NCBI GenBank assembly: GCA_014904845.1
Contig: MU119244.1
Location: forward strand, 1 to 64,000
Length of the DNA: 64,000 nucleotides
Source: Acephala macrosclerotiorum
Taxonomy: Eukaryota; Ascomycota; Leotiomycetes; Helotiales; Mollisiaceae
Direction of reading: 5' to 3'
The notes beneath the pieces are model-generated. The model was not told where the DNA came from, ran no database searches, and saw only the letters and a list, made by a program, of their open reading frames with translations. Shown piece by piece: positions 10,713-21,207 of the stretch (the first letter of the stretch is position 1; each line of letters begins with the position of its first letter). The position numbers and the translations under genes were made by a program.

Positions 10713-11074
10713 TCTTGCGATATCTGGCCCTGAATGATCTCTAGACAAAGTTGAAATTTTGGCGGGGAAAATATATAAATTGCAGGGGTACCGAAGCGCG
10801 CTCAATGAGGAAGGCGGTGAGACCGCTAGGGCCGAATCGGGTGAATTTGACTTGTCGAGAGCCTCACTTTCTTTTTGTTTGCAAGGCGTAATTCATGAAC
10901 GTGTTACAACTCTGCTCCGGCCGCCGAGCACAGGCCAGCATCCTGCAAGCTTTACGATTGCTTCCTCCTCCTTCGAACAGAATAGATTGCCTGACGCAGC
11001 TTCAATACACAAGCCGTCCAAGAACTCGACCTCTCTCTCGAACGACAAGGCTGAATACGCCTCCTGCACACACC
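10713..11074. promoter_or_regulatory. Divergent promoter RRP36 / NIF phosphatase
   Basis: These 362 bp lie between two divergent starts. A TATA-like run (atatataaat) sits at 10771-10780, about 60 bp from the RRP36 ATG, next to a GGCGGGG box. The right half (from 10895) is open in the NIF frame and could be translated if an upstream ATG is used. Confidence 0.5.
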
Positions 11075-12160
11075 ATGCCTCTAACACAAATTGCGAACGA
11101 AATTCAGACGATGGCAGCGACGCTTGAGACTGTCCAAGTCTCTACCACACCCCAACCAGGAACCATAAACCAACCACAAGCTCGAGCCGCACGACGTGAA
11201 ATGAGGAAGCAACAAAACCCTCCAGTAACGAACAATTCCTCGACTCCCATTTCTCGAAACGAGCAAGTTCCCCCATGGAGAGCTTCTAGCGCTCCTGGAA
11301 GACGAAGCCCCCAGTCGACCAACAGTCCCTCGGCTCGTGAATCCCGAGACAAGAAGGTTTCCCCGTCGAAAGCTTCAGGAGGCATACCGGATCCTACGGA
11401 CGTGTATCTTGCTGCAAGCAATATAACCCCACAACCATTGCTACAGCCTCAACACCTTCTCGTTGTCATAGACTTGAATGGTACACTTCTCTACCGACCC
11501 ACGAGGAGACATCCTACAAAATTCATCGCTCGACCCAACACGGCGCCATGTACGTCTTATTTTTATACTAACTTGCTGTTTTCTTGTACGGGAGCTGTCT
11601 GAGGAGCTGAGGCCGACATGATCCATTTGCAAGCAGGCTCCCGAGACAGCCCCCAGATCTTGACTTTTTGCAATGCTAATAAGCTGGTAGTCCTGAAGTA
11701 CTGTGTGGACACATTCTCGGTCGTTATCTGGTCATCAGCCAAGCCAGAGAACGTAACGAACATGTGCAACGCAATCCTAACAAAGGACCTAAGAAAGAAA
11801 GTTATAGCAGTCTGGGGCCGGAACAAGTTTGGACTTTCAGATACAGACTTTAATCTCAGAGTTCAATGTTATAAGCGGTTGACAACGCTTTGGGATGACC
11901 CTCTGATTGCGAAATCGCATCCTGAATATAACTTCGGAGGTCGCTGGGACCAGAGCAACACTGTCCTAGTTGATGACTCGCTGGAGAAGGCCAGAAGTGA
12001 GCCGTTCAATCTCATCGAGGTACCTGAGTTTTTCGGAGATGAATACGAGCAGGGACATATCCTTCCTCAAGTGCATGATTATCTGAATCATCTCAGTATG
12101 CATTCGGATGTTAGTGGCTGTATTCGTAGCAGTCCCTTCAAACCGCAGATATCTCCGTAA
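11075..12160 (+). CDS. NIF/FCP1-like HAD phosphatase domain protein
   Basis: The exons are 11075..11549 and 11691..12160, with a 141-nt intron (donor GTACGT, branch TGCTAAT), giving 314 residues. The N-terminal 120 residues are basic, serine/proline-rich and disordered. The FCP1-homology/NIF domain begins at LLVVIDLNGTLLYRP. The canonical D-x-D-G-T motif reads D133-L-N-G-T, so the second Asp is Asn. Later motifs are VVIWSSAKPENV and VLVDDSLEKA (the paired Asp). Family members dephosphorylate Ser/Thr in proteins such as the RNA polymerase II CTD, or act in mitochondrial import (Tim50). The substrate cannot be told here and activity may be reduced by the Asn. An in-frame ATG at 10895 would add 60 residues. 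It converges with TEF4. Confidence 0.85.
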
Positions 12161-12522
12161 GGTCTAGATGATGATAGATGGAGAACCGAAAGTAGGTACG
12201 GAAGGAAATCTACCACAACTTTTACATCTCCTTTGCAGCGTTTCAACGCAATAGGGATCACTTGCATCCGGAGCAACCATCAGGATGGATTCATGGCTTA
12301 TGTTAATTTCAAAATTTCCTATGTCAAAGATACCCAAAAGCGAGACGAAGGTAGCACGGAGCATGTTACAATAATGGAGCAATGAGTTAAGTTCATGAAT
12401 CGTCGATTGTGTATTCGTTGCAAGTAAAGCTAAGCCACATAAGCCTAGGCATTTCCTCCATCATTCATGATCATTACTATTCATTCGTCCCATCTATAGG
12501 CCGCTGGTACGATAGACAAAGT
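12161..12522. other. Convergent 3' spacer NIF / TEF4
   Basis: These 362 bp between two stop codons hold the 3' UTRs and terminators. No conserved frame is seen. Confidence 0.4.
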
Positions 12523-14073
12523 CTACTTGAAGACCTTGCCATCAGCCCATGGGTACTCCTTGCCACCAACAGTGATGGGCTTCTCCCATGTCCACTGCTC
12601 GTTGACGAACTCACGGTCCTCAGGCTTGGAAGCGTCGAGCTTGGTGAACTCGTAGCTCTCGTAGTCAGGTGCGACATCGAAAGCTGGAAGAGCCTCTTGA
12701 CCACGGATGACGAAAGCACCTTGGATAATAGAGTCGTCCTTGACACCATAAACCGAAGCACAACCGAAGATGTACTTCCGGGATCCCTCAAGGCGCGCGA
12801 AGAAACCACCGATGAGGTTGGAAGTCATGAAGACTTGAGTCAACTCATCGTTGTACTTGTAATCAACCTTCCAGAGAGAGTACTCATCAGCCTTGAAGTT
12901 CTCCCAGAACCACTTGAGAGCATCGGGAGTATCATTGTTAGAGTATTGGCGCTTCCACTCATCAAGAACCAAAGTGGGCTTTGGAAGGGCCTCAAGAGGG
13001 TGCTTGGGCTTTGGTGCAGCTGGGGCCTCATCCTCCTCCTCTTCCTCAACCTCCTTGGGCTTGGGCTTGGGAGCGGCCTTAGGGGCAGGCTCCTTCTTTG
13101 GGGGTGTGTACTTAATAGCCTCATCAATAAAAGAGAGCTCGCCAACAACAGCAGAATAGATTGGCTGGTTGTAGACGGTCTCGTACCAACGGGTAACGTT
13201 GGGGTTCTGGGCACGCCATTGCTTGTCGAAGAAGAATTGGAAGCCACGAGAGATGATACCAGCAGCGAACAAATCAGCAAGAGTAACACGCTCGCCAGCC
13301 AGGAAAGTGTTGTGAAGAAGATGCTCCTCGACAACGCTGACAGCCTTGAGAGCGGCCTTGGAAGCATCCTCAACATTCTTCTTGTTGTATGGGTCACGGC
13401 CGATGAGGGGACGGAACCAACCACCGAGAGTAGGGAGGACCTCGCTGTTGAAGTATGACATCCACTTTAGGATGGCAGCGTAGCTATGTCGTTGGTTAGC
13501 AAAGACCATGAAAGCGGGAACTTGGCAGAACTGACTCTTGCTTGGTCTTGCCAAGGAGAGTGGTCTTCTCATTCTGGGAAGTGACTAAAACATGATCAGT
13601 GACTGATACAGGAAGAGTGCGACAACACGATAGAATTTGTGCGGAATTGCTCAGAGTCTAATTAAAGATCAACACGGAGGATTAAGACAGGGATAACTGA
13701 AAGGTTTTTTCATCATAGCAGAGGGGTGAAGTGCAGCTTGTAGGCAGCGACATTGTTTTAGCGGGATAAATATTTTCCACGTACTATAGATAGCGATGGC
13801 AATGCACTCGTGGAGAGTGTAACCATCAGCACCGACGAAGGTAGGAACCTTTCCGAGCTTGTTAATCTTGAGGTACTCGGCGGAGAGACCCTTTGCAGGC
13901 TCAGTCTCAACAATCTCAAGTTCGACATTGTTGGCTTTCGCAACTGCGCGGATGGCAGTGGAGCGGGGGTTGCCCTGCGTGAAAATGGTCAGTCAAATGC
14001 TTCCAAGAAGGGACGTAGAGCTGAAGCATGCGCGTCATACCGGGTATGTGTAGAGCTTTCCGAAAGGAGCCAT
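12523..14073 (-). CDS. TEF4: Translation elongation factor 1-gamma (eEF1B-gamma)
   Basis: The exons are 14041..14073, 13785..13974, 13536..13584 and 12523..13483, giving 410 residues, the normal length. The protein is the structural gamma subunit of eEF1B, which recharges eEF1A with GTP. Residues 1-~210 form a GST-like domain (MAPFGKLYTYP at the start, LADLFAAGIISRGFQFFF in the C-half). A Lys/Pro/Glu-rich linker follows, and then the conserved EF1G domain (HPLEALPKPTLVLDEWKRQYSNND, WKVDYKYNDELT, FMTSNLIGGFFARLE, EYPWADGKVFK at the end). The introns cluster in the first 270 coding bases. The first intron follows the 11th codon, and the third ends after a TGCTAAC branch site. Codon choice in the last exon is strongly biased to C-ending codons, as expected for high expression. 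Confidence 0.95.
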
Positions 14074-14287
14074 CTTTGCAGTGTTACTTTGGAGATGTTG
14101 TGTTTTAATTTCGACGAGGATGAAGAACTTGACGACTCAGAATTTGTGTCTGAGCTAAGGCTTTTGAGTCTAACTCAAAGTGGTTAGTAGTAGTATCATG
14201 TGATGTCGAACTTTCTCGCCGACGAATCTCGCGAGAACGCTTGATGCTACAAAAAACAGTGGTTGTCAAAAGCTACGTCCGCCCACC
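14074..14287. promoter_or_regulatory. Compact divergent promoter TEF4 / MRPS9
   Basis: Only 214 bp separate the two ATGs, so promoters and 5' UTRs must overlap or abut. A TCTCGCGAGA palindrome lies at 14226-14235; such CGCG-core palindromes occur in promoters of ribosome-related genes in various eukaryotes, but its role here is inference. Confidence 0.5.
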
Positions 14288-15316
14288 ATGAAGAAGGTTG
14301 CGTGGCTTCCGGCAAGTCTTCGAGGAGGCCTTCAATGTGCTCAATGTTCCCGAACGATAGCCTCCGGTATCTTTCCACGACGGCCTGTGTTCAGAGTTCC
14401 CAAGAAACAATTTTCGACCTCAACCAGCCTGCGAGAGAGTATCGCAGCCGCTCCGATTCGATTCCCGAACGATAATTCGCAAGAAGGAGAGGAGGGCGAG
14501 GAACCTGTGTTCAATGCTCGACTGATTCCGAATTCCGCATCATACTTCACTGCACAACCAATTTTCACCGACGACCTCCTCAGTCTGCAAAACCTTCTAC
14601 AACGATATGCGAATTTACCTGTTTTAAAACCCGGCGAGGCGCCTCGAGTAGCATGGCTGTCTTTGGCAGATTACAGAAACATAGTTGGAGAGACAGTGAA
14701 GGCGGCCAAATACTCAAAAATCGTCGAAGTCCTGCACCGGCTAAACCATATTCATCCATCTCTCATGCCGAAAGAGGTGAAGGACGTCTTGAACGAGTAC
14801 AAAAGGGACGTAAATCCTTACCAGAATACGGCCAAGCCTGGGACTGTAAACAGCGACGGTCATGCTTTGGGAGCAGGCAGAAGGAAGTCATCAACTGCCA
14901 GAGCCTGGATTGTGGATGGAACTGGTGAGGTGTTGGTAAATGGAAAGACGCTTACGGAAGCTTTTGGGAGGATTCATGATCGAGAGAGTGTAATATGGGC
15001 GTTGAAGGCTACAAACAGAGTGGACAAGTACAATGTTTGGGCTCGGGTGTCTGGTGGTGGAACTACAGGTCAAGCGGAAGCTCTGACCTTAGCAGTTGGC
15101 AAGGCTCTTCTGGCTCATGAGCCTGCGCTGAAGCCTGCATTACGGCGAGGTGAGTTGTCCATGCTGTTACTGCATTTTGCTCTGCAAAGCTCTTCAAATC
15201 GTTCCGTGCTAACTCATTTGGTAGCTGGATGTATGACCCGTGACCCCAAGAGAGTGGAGAGAAAGAAGCCAGGCCATGTCAAAGCAAGGAAGATGCCCGC
15301 ATGGGTCAAGAGATAA
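14288..15316 (+). CDS. MRPS9: Mitochondrial small-subunit ribosomal protein uS9m
   Basis: The exons are 14288..15149 and 15225..15316, giving 317 residues. The 75-nt intron (branch GCTAAC, acceptor GGTAG) is stop-free and 3n long, so the frame also reads through to 342 residues. The N-terminus is rich in Arg and Ser with no early acidic residue, as for a mitochondrial presequence. Residues ~70-190 form the fungal-specific region. The S9 domain starts at GRRKSSTARAWI and continues with GEVLVNGKTLTEAFGRI and VSGGGTTGQAEALTLAVGKAL. It ends in TRDPKRVERKKPGHVKARK, with the basic tail KMPAWVKR reaching toward the decoding site. The spliced join across the intron restores the canonical LRRAGCMTRDPK. 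Confidence 0.93.
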   Translation: MKKVAWLPASLRGGLQCAQCSRTIASGIFPRRPVFRVPKKQFSTSTSLRESIAAAPIRFPNDNSQEGEEGEEPVFNARLIPNSASYFTAQPIFTDDLLSLQNLLQRYANLPVLKPGEAPRVAWLSLADYRNIVGETVKAAKYSKIVEVLHRLNHIHPSLMPKEVKDVLNEYKRDVNPYQNTAKPGTVNSDGHALGAGRRKSSTARAWIVDGTGEVLVNGKTLTEAFGRIHDRESVIWALKATNRVDKYNVWARVSGGGTTGQAEALTLAVGKALLAHEPALKPALRRGELSMLLLHFALQSSSNRSVLTHLVAGCMTRDPKRVERKKPGHVKARKMPAWVKR

Positions 15317-16601
15317 ACGATTGTATTATATTGTATCAACAAAGAGAACTTTAACGACGACGCTTTGCAGTCAGGTGACAATGTGGCTGAAGGAATCAAG
15401 GATTTCTCTGTCCGAGATCAAGCCATAAGCGAAGCCTCTGGACAAGACAGTGGACCTTTGGCTTCGAACCTCGAAGGACGCCTCCTACAATGCTAGGGTC
15501 TAGGAAGGGAACCCACCGCGCCAATTTGATTGAATGGGAACTTCAAGACAGTATTCTTCAAGTTCTAGTATTTCTGGGCCCCACTAGCTCCTGCTCAATA
15601 AGGCAATGTAGTGACAAGCGAATCAATAGTGACCATTTATGAGTTTTTCTTAAAGATAGCTCAACTGTCATCGAGGCATGTCGCTACCCCTTTGTCATCT
15701 GAATTGATGTACTGCTAACCCTCATCATAAATATCACGATCAGCGTAACCTTACTTACACAATTACCACAATTCAAAATTACAGATGTTGATAAATATCG
15801 ACGTTTTCGGCTTTATCTCCGGTGGCTAGCCCGGATGACATCCACAGATCTACAACATTCAGCAATCACACCTCACTCGCTTCCTCACATTACTTTTTCC
15901 AAAGCCCAGACTCTTTGCTCGCCAGCGAACCCCCACACCAATAATACACATCTTATATCCCAGCAGCCACCTTAATTAATCCACCGAATCAAGAGCGTCC
16001 CAGGACCACGGAATCAGGAATCTCACCTGCATACCGATCTTATTTTTAGCGCCGCGTTTGCTTTTCTGCAGCGAGGAGTACGCACCTGACGCGTCACAAA
16101 GCCACAGAAGCGCTAGCCCGCGAAACAAACAACACCCTTGACTGATGAACTTGTTTCTTTCCCCAGGATCACCGAATCCCGACGATCCGGTCGTGTATCT
16201 GTTTCTGTTTCTGAGAATTGGGATGGCTATCAGTAATCCATGAACCACAAATCGCGGACCTGGAGAATGACACGTCAAGATGAGAGCTTTGAGTTATACT
16301 GGCTGCGCAATCATGAATTGGCAGCCAGGTATATGTCGGCCTCGGATGTCGATCTTAGGTTCAAGTAATGCAGTAGGTTCATACTTAATGCGTAAGATTA
16401 GGCTGAAATCTTCAGATTTGATAGGTTGTCACTAGGGTTGTTTGTTCGTCCTAATTCGAGCTTCAGCCTCGTCATGTCTTGGTTGCTCGAAGACCTCGTT
16501 CCTTTCCGCGGTCTGCGGAACAAGCCTTTGACCAGATCCCCGGGTTGGCCTTCTCGATCGATTCCTCTTTGCTTTTTTCAATGGCGCCGGGACAATGCAG
16601 C

Positions 16602-16634
<33 letters not shown>

Positions 16635-17064
16635 TTGGGTGGTGATCAATGATGAACTCAAATATCAAGCTGATCAGATGAAAGAAGATGGAATTGAGCT
16701 AGCGCAGAGCAGAATGGCAAGCCACGCTCCGCTCCAGCAGGGTATTATCATTTCTTTTTATGTGCAAATCTACAGAATATATACTACACGGAGTGATTGC
16801 TATCGAGCATCCTATGACCAGCTCAGCAAACTCCGATGCTCGTGAAAGCCCGCGTATCTTCATGATGTCGTCTAGCAAAAATCGTTGCTCATGCTTTTTC
16901 CCCCAAATATGCCACCCATTTCCCCAACACCCTGACACAAGCCTCGTCTACAAAAGGATATCGTGACAAATATACGGAAAGACAAGACGCGCTAAAGCCA
17001 AGACGCGATGGAGGTGGTACATGCTATTCAAACAAATATAAAACAGTGATGAGGCTCGAACCTT
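15317..17064. other. Intergenic 1.7 kb, no gene seen
   Basis: No conserved coding frame is seen. The left half is ordinary sequence after MRPS9. The right half carries a 29-base A tract at 16604-16632. Open frames here (for example minus strand near 16.0-16.3 kb) show no domain and no splice structure. Confidence 0.5.
16604..16632. repeat. 29-nt poly(A) homopolymer
   Basis: An uninterrupted run of 29 A follows a GCAGCGC sequence. No obvious gene body precedes it that would make it the tail of a processed retrocopy. Confidence 0.95.
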
Positions 17065-18297
17065 TCATGGCGGTGCTCTACCTAAACCAGCATGCGTAGC
17101 ACTACTACCATCAACTCCTTCTATTGATTCTTGAAGGTCGAGACATTCGGTGAGAACTAGACATTTGTGTTAGTTAGGGACTGGAAAATCATCAGTAAAA
17201 GCTTACTCATGATGATTTGCTCTTCTGCCACGCCGTATTGGTAGTCCACGAGACCATGCTTCTCAACCGCATCACACATTCGAATCAAGTCTTTCGCCAT
17301 CTTATTGATGAAATCCTGGGTCATCAAACTTTGAGGCTGCTGTATCCGTTGTCCAGTCTCCAACATATCCTTCTGCTTCTGGAATATGCTGAGCCACGCC
17401 GTATTGAATTCACCCCAAAGTCGTATTCTGTCTGCGTGAAGGGCAACCTCGTCTACAGTAAGGCCTTATCAGAAACCATTAGTTCGTAGGATCAAACAGA
17501 AGAAATGAGCACCTACCTAAATCACCCACATGACCTAAGAGCCACTCAGATACTTCTAGGAGTGATTGACCCGCTTCCACCAAACGACCATTTATGATAT
17601 TTTGGAATATCTCTTTCAGCGCAGTTTGGTACGCAGTATAAGCAGCTTCCATACCAGGTCCTTGTGCCTGATTGTAATCTTCCTCCTCCATGATTTCGGG
17701 TGCTGATTGCGACATCGCGCCCATTGTCATGTTTCCTGGATAACTCTGCTGGAGAAGGGGCCCGCGATCTGCAGGACTCGCCTGATGTTGTTGATACACG
17801 TTCGCAGATCCCGACGAGGCATGATGCTGCAGACCAGGCGGACCAGGTGCACTGCTCGGCTCGTTTGGGAAGTATGGTGCCGCAACGTCCGACAGCATTT
17901 GCATTGCTGCAGGTTGCCGCGCTTGAAATTGAGAAGTGGAGTCGTAGACGTTATTCTGTGGTGCTTGCTGTGCGACATTGTATATGATATCTGGATTATA
18001 AGTGGCGAAGCCTTGTTGTTGTCTCTGATCTTGCGCATAGCCTGCTTGGTATTGAAGAGTGTTTGGGGGAAGTGCAGCTGGGAAGGAAGACGGCGGTTCT
18101 TGGTAGTACCCGGAGTATGCTGTCGCTCCGCCTGCCGCCCGCGCCGTCGAAGGTGATGTCGTTATAGGTGCATGCCTATATCTGTCCGAGGAAGAGCTCG
18201 AGAATCCACGCCCCTGGCCCTGCTCTGCCCCAAACCTAGGATCTGTTCCTGGGTATGGCGGATCATTTTGCCTTCTACGGCGGCTGTTGTCGTCCAT
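17065..18297 (-). CDS. Conserved fungal protein, low-complexity N-terminal half
   Basis: The exons are 17517..18297, 17207..17452 and 17065..17156, giving 372 residues. Both introns have good donors (GTAGGT, GTAAGC) and ACTAA-type branch sites. I do not recognise a named family. Residues 1-~190 are rich in Gln, Pro, Ser, Tyr and Gly (short Q runs; YSGYYQEPP; QAGYAQDQRQQQGF), like prion-like or phase-separating segments. Residues ~200-350 are helical: AAYTAYQTALKEIFQNIINGR, LLEVSEWLLGHVGDL, then DFINKMAKDLIRMCDAVEKHG. The C-terminus ends GLGRAPP. The start at 18297 (MDDNSRRRRQ) is preferred; the frame stays open upstream. Function is unknown. Confidence 0.75.
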
Positions 18298-20078
18298 GCC
18301 CCGCTCGAAGGCTGGTGATGAGCCTACCAACAGCGAATCAAGTCGATGCGCCGCCGCCGGCAAGGAAACGGGCGCTGATTGTAGGAGTGCCAGCTTGCTG
18401 ACTTGAAAGTTGAATCGGAAACTTCAGATTCTCTCGGAGGAGGCCACAGCGACACGTTTGCTGCCCGAAACGAGCTTCGAAGTAGTCGAGTAACTTCTCA
18501 AGAGCTATATCCTTGTTAGCGATCTCTTGCCTGTGTAGAGGGAGGACAGAGGACTAAGTAGCCATACTTCTAAAAAGGTTTGAGATGAGAAGCCGTTGAC
18601 GCGGAAAAACAGTTTTCAACTTTGTTTCGCCTGGGCTGTAATCCTCGAGTCGTTCACGGTTGGTAGTGTTAAGGCAGCTTCCTCGAAGGCAAATAGCAAC
18701 ACAATCGACGCGGTAAAAGTGCTTGCCAGTCAGAGGGGAAGGTTGGAATTTGAGTAACAAGCAGATACAGTTTCGCAGAAGGTAAATAATATGCTTAGGC
18801 ACGGCGGGTATTGGTCCACTGCGTTGTCAACACTCGTCATCCGATGCTAGGTGTATCCTTGAATGCTGTGACAGGCAAGGTCCTTGCGGAGGATCTCCTT
18901 CGTAGGGCAAACCGCACCAGTGTTAAGGTGGGTGCGGGAATTCGACAGACGCCGTGTCTTTTGTCCACTATTTCTCCTGTGGCTGGTTTTAGACGCCTTT
19001 ATTCTAACGTCTTGGGAGCCGGGGGCGCACGCACATAAACCTGGTTGTTCTAGAAGCTTTCGAGGAGATTTATGGCCGATTTCCGAAGGTACAGCAGGCA
19101 GCCGGTGCTCTAAGATGGAAGGACGATGCTCCCGAAAATTCGAATCTCGAGGAGCGGCCTGGAACAAATCCAAGAGACAACTCGGCACCACCACCAAATT
19201 GCATGAATCGAGCGCTTTGGATGCGAACAGCCAGCGGTCATGCGCCTGACCAGTTCGACCAACTCCCAAACAACGGAATGAGGTTGGGATAGAGTTATAG
19301 AATCAGAGGCGACCCCCTCCACCATTAGACGTCAAGATTTTGAGCTTGCGACTGGGCCCAAAGCTTCCCCCAAGCGCACCGAGGACTAGCGGAGGAAAAA
19401 GTGAACGTTTTTGAGAGGACGTGCTCTTAGAGGGGTTGCCGGTCTAGCCAAACTCCGACTAAGGCGCGGAGTCTTTTTGTTTAAAATAGCAGGACTGCAG
19501 GAGTAGGGCAGTGGTGGTGATACGGTAGTAGCAGGAATGACGGGAAATGGGGGCCACTTTGATGGAACTTTCGTCTCGACTTGACCCGACTCGACCAAGA
19601 GGAAGAGGGAGAAGAGCAGTGGGTAGTGAGTAGTGTTGCGAGGCTACTCGGGCTAGAGTAAGAGAGAATTCAAGCCTGACGAGGTTAGAGCAGGATGTTG
19701 TGGCGCTCGTCTTCTCCCGCTCAGACAAAGTTGGAGGTTTCGAGGCGACTAACTAGGCTTTGCACTACCGCACTCCCCTCCTGGGCTCCTTCAATGCCCC
19801 ACGATTGGCCAATACCGCGCGATGGAATGCTCCGAAAAATTGCCTTGGGCCTGCAGACTACTGCCAGGTACGATTTTGTGCGATTACACTAAGTCGGGCT
19901 GCAGCTGCTCGGAAGATTTAGGCCTCCTCCTAATTTAACTCGGAAAGGGCAGAGAGTCGCCGCGTGGGAGAGGCCCGTTCGAGATGAGGGCTGTGGGACT
20001 TGGTGACTTGGTGACCTGGTGATGGGCAGGCCCGAGTCCTAGATGATTATGATGACGCTGTTGCTGTTGCTGCTGACC

Positions 20079-20150
20079 GAGTCCGAGTCCGAGTCCGAGT
20101 CTGAGTCTGAGTCTGGGTCCGAGTCTGAGTTCGAGTTCGAGTTCGAGTTC
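20079..20150. repeat. Hexamer tandem repeat (GAGTYC/T)12
   Basis: Twelve perfect-phase hexamers run in order as three GAGTCC, three GAGTCT, one GGGTCC, one GAGTCT and four GAGTTC. The ordered variants look like stepwise slippage from one unit. No long frame spans it. Confidence 0.95.
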
Positions 20151-21025
20151 TGTGGTTGCCGTTGAATCGGCGAGACTCGACTAAGTAGGTTGGTTGCTGG
20201 TGTCGCTGCCGTTCGAGCTGCTCAGTTGGGGGTGGGGTGGTCGCCTATGCTGGCAGTGTTGAGAGTTGCCGCGAGAGTGAGCGGTGGAAAGTTTAAATGC
20301 GACTCGTGTATGCAAATGCAAGAAACGGATCGTGAGATTTGGCGTTGGCTCTGCTATGCCCGTGCAGCAACGGCCGCGTGAAATGCAGGTCGTCTTAATA
20401 TGAACACGAGAGGGTCGAAGTCGATTGGTCTTGGTCTTGGTCTTGAAATATATATTGGTGTTTAAGATCTGGCTTGCGCTAGTCAGAGATCGCCGGATGG
20501 GGCTGCTGGAATGTGATTGTTTTCTCGATAAAGATTTCGAGGCTGCCATCGAACAAAAAGAAGGTTTTCCCTCTAGAAAAAGCACATATGGGCGCAAGGA
20601 CGCTTGCCAATATTCTGCTTAATATGGGCAAGGTAATATTTGGGTTCGTGCAGACTCTCTCCAGTCATGAACCAGGTGTCAGTACAGCTGAGTTTGTTCT
20701 CTCCAGAAGGGGATATGCCGAGAGCAGCTGGGGTAAGAAAGGGGGGTTCACGACTTCAAAAGAATATGCGATCCTTCCGAGAAGCAATGCTTCCTCATTG
20801 CATGAGAAGATGGTTGACAAAAGGGAAGAGACAGGAGAAAGAAAACCTACACCAGTACTCTTCTGACGTTGCAGGCACAGTTAGTTACTGATTGTACTGC
20901 TTCGATTCTCAAGCGTATAGCATCACATCCACTTTGCCGTCCCACATCCGCTCCACCCATCTACTCGGTTCCGATCAGAGCGGCATGGCACCAGATGCGG
21001 AATTGGGCCGGAAGAAGGAAATCCA

Positions 21026-21055
21026 GTGCTGTGCTGCGCTGTGCTGTGCTGTGCT
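21026..21055. repeat. Pentamer repeat (GTGCT)6
   Basis: Six units of GTGCT, the third being GCGCT. Simple-sequence repeat, no coding context. Confidence 0.95.
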
Positions 21056-21186
21056 GTTGCGAGTAGAAATCCTGTTGTACAGTCCCATCAACACCTAAAA
21101 CACCGAGTAAGGCAGCCCAACTGCCATTACGAACTCTGGACCAAGTTGCGATTTTGCAATTTGATGCCTCTCCATATGGCTGCAGC

Positions 21187-21207
21187 TATTATTATTATTA
21201 TTATTAC
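21187..21207. repeat. Trinucleotide repeat (TAT)7
   Basis: An ATT/TAT microsatellite of about 20 nt. Confidence 0.9.

Noticed and set aside
10750..10780. RRPE-like element (TGAAATTTT) upstream of RRP36
   Set aside because: The match to the yeast RRPE consensus is incomplete and no PAC box was found nearby, so it is not reported as a regulatory site.
12409..13458. Long plus-strand open frame of 349 codons
   Set aside because: It is exactly antisense to the last TEF4 exon, where strong third-position C bias removes stops on the opposite strand; the translation has no domain.
16432..16845. Frames crossing the poly(A) tract (poly-Lys or poly-Phe)
   Set aside because: The homopolymer simply lacks stops; flanking residues are not protein-like.
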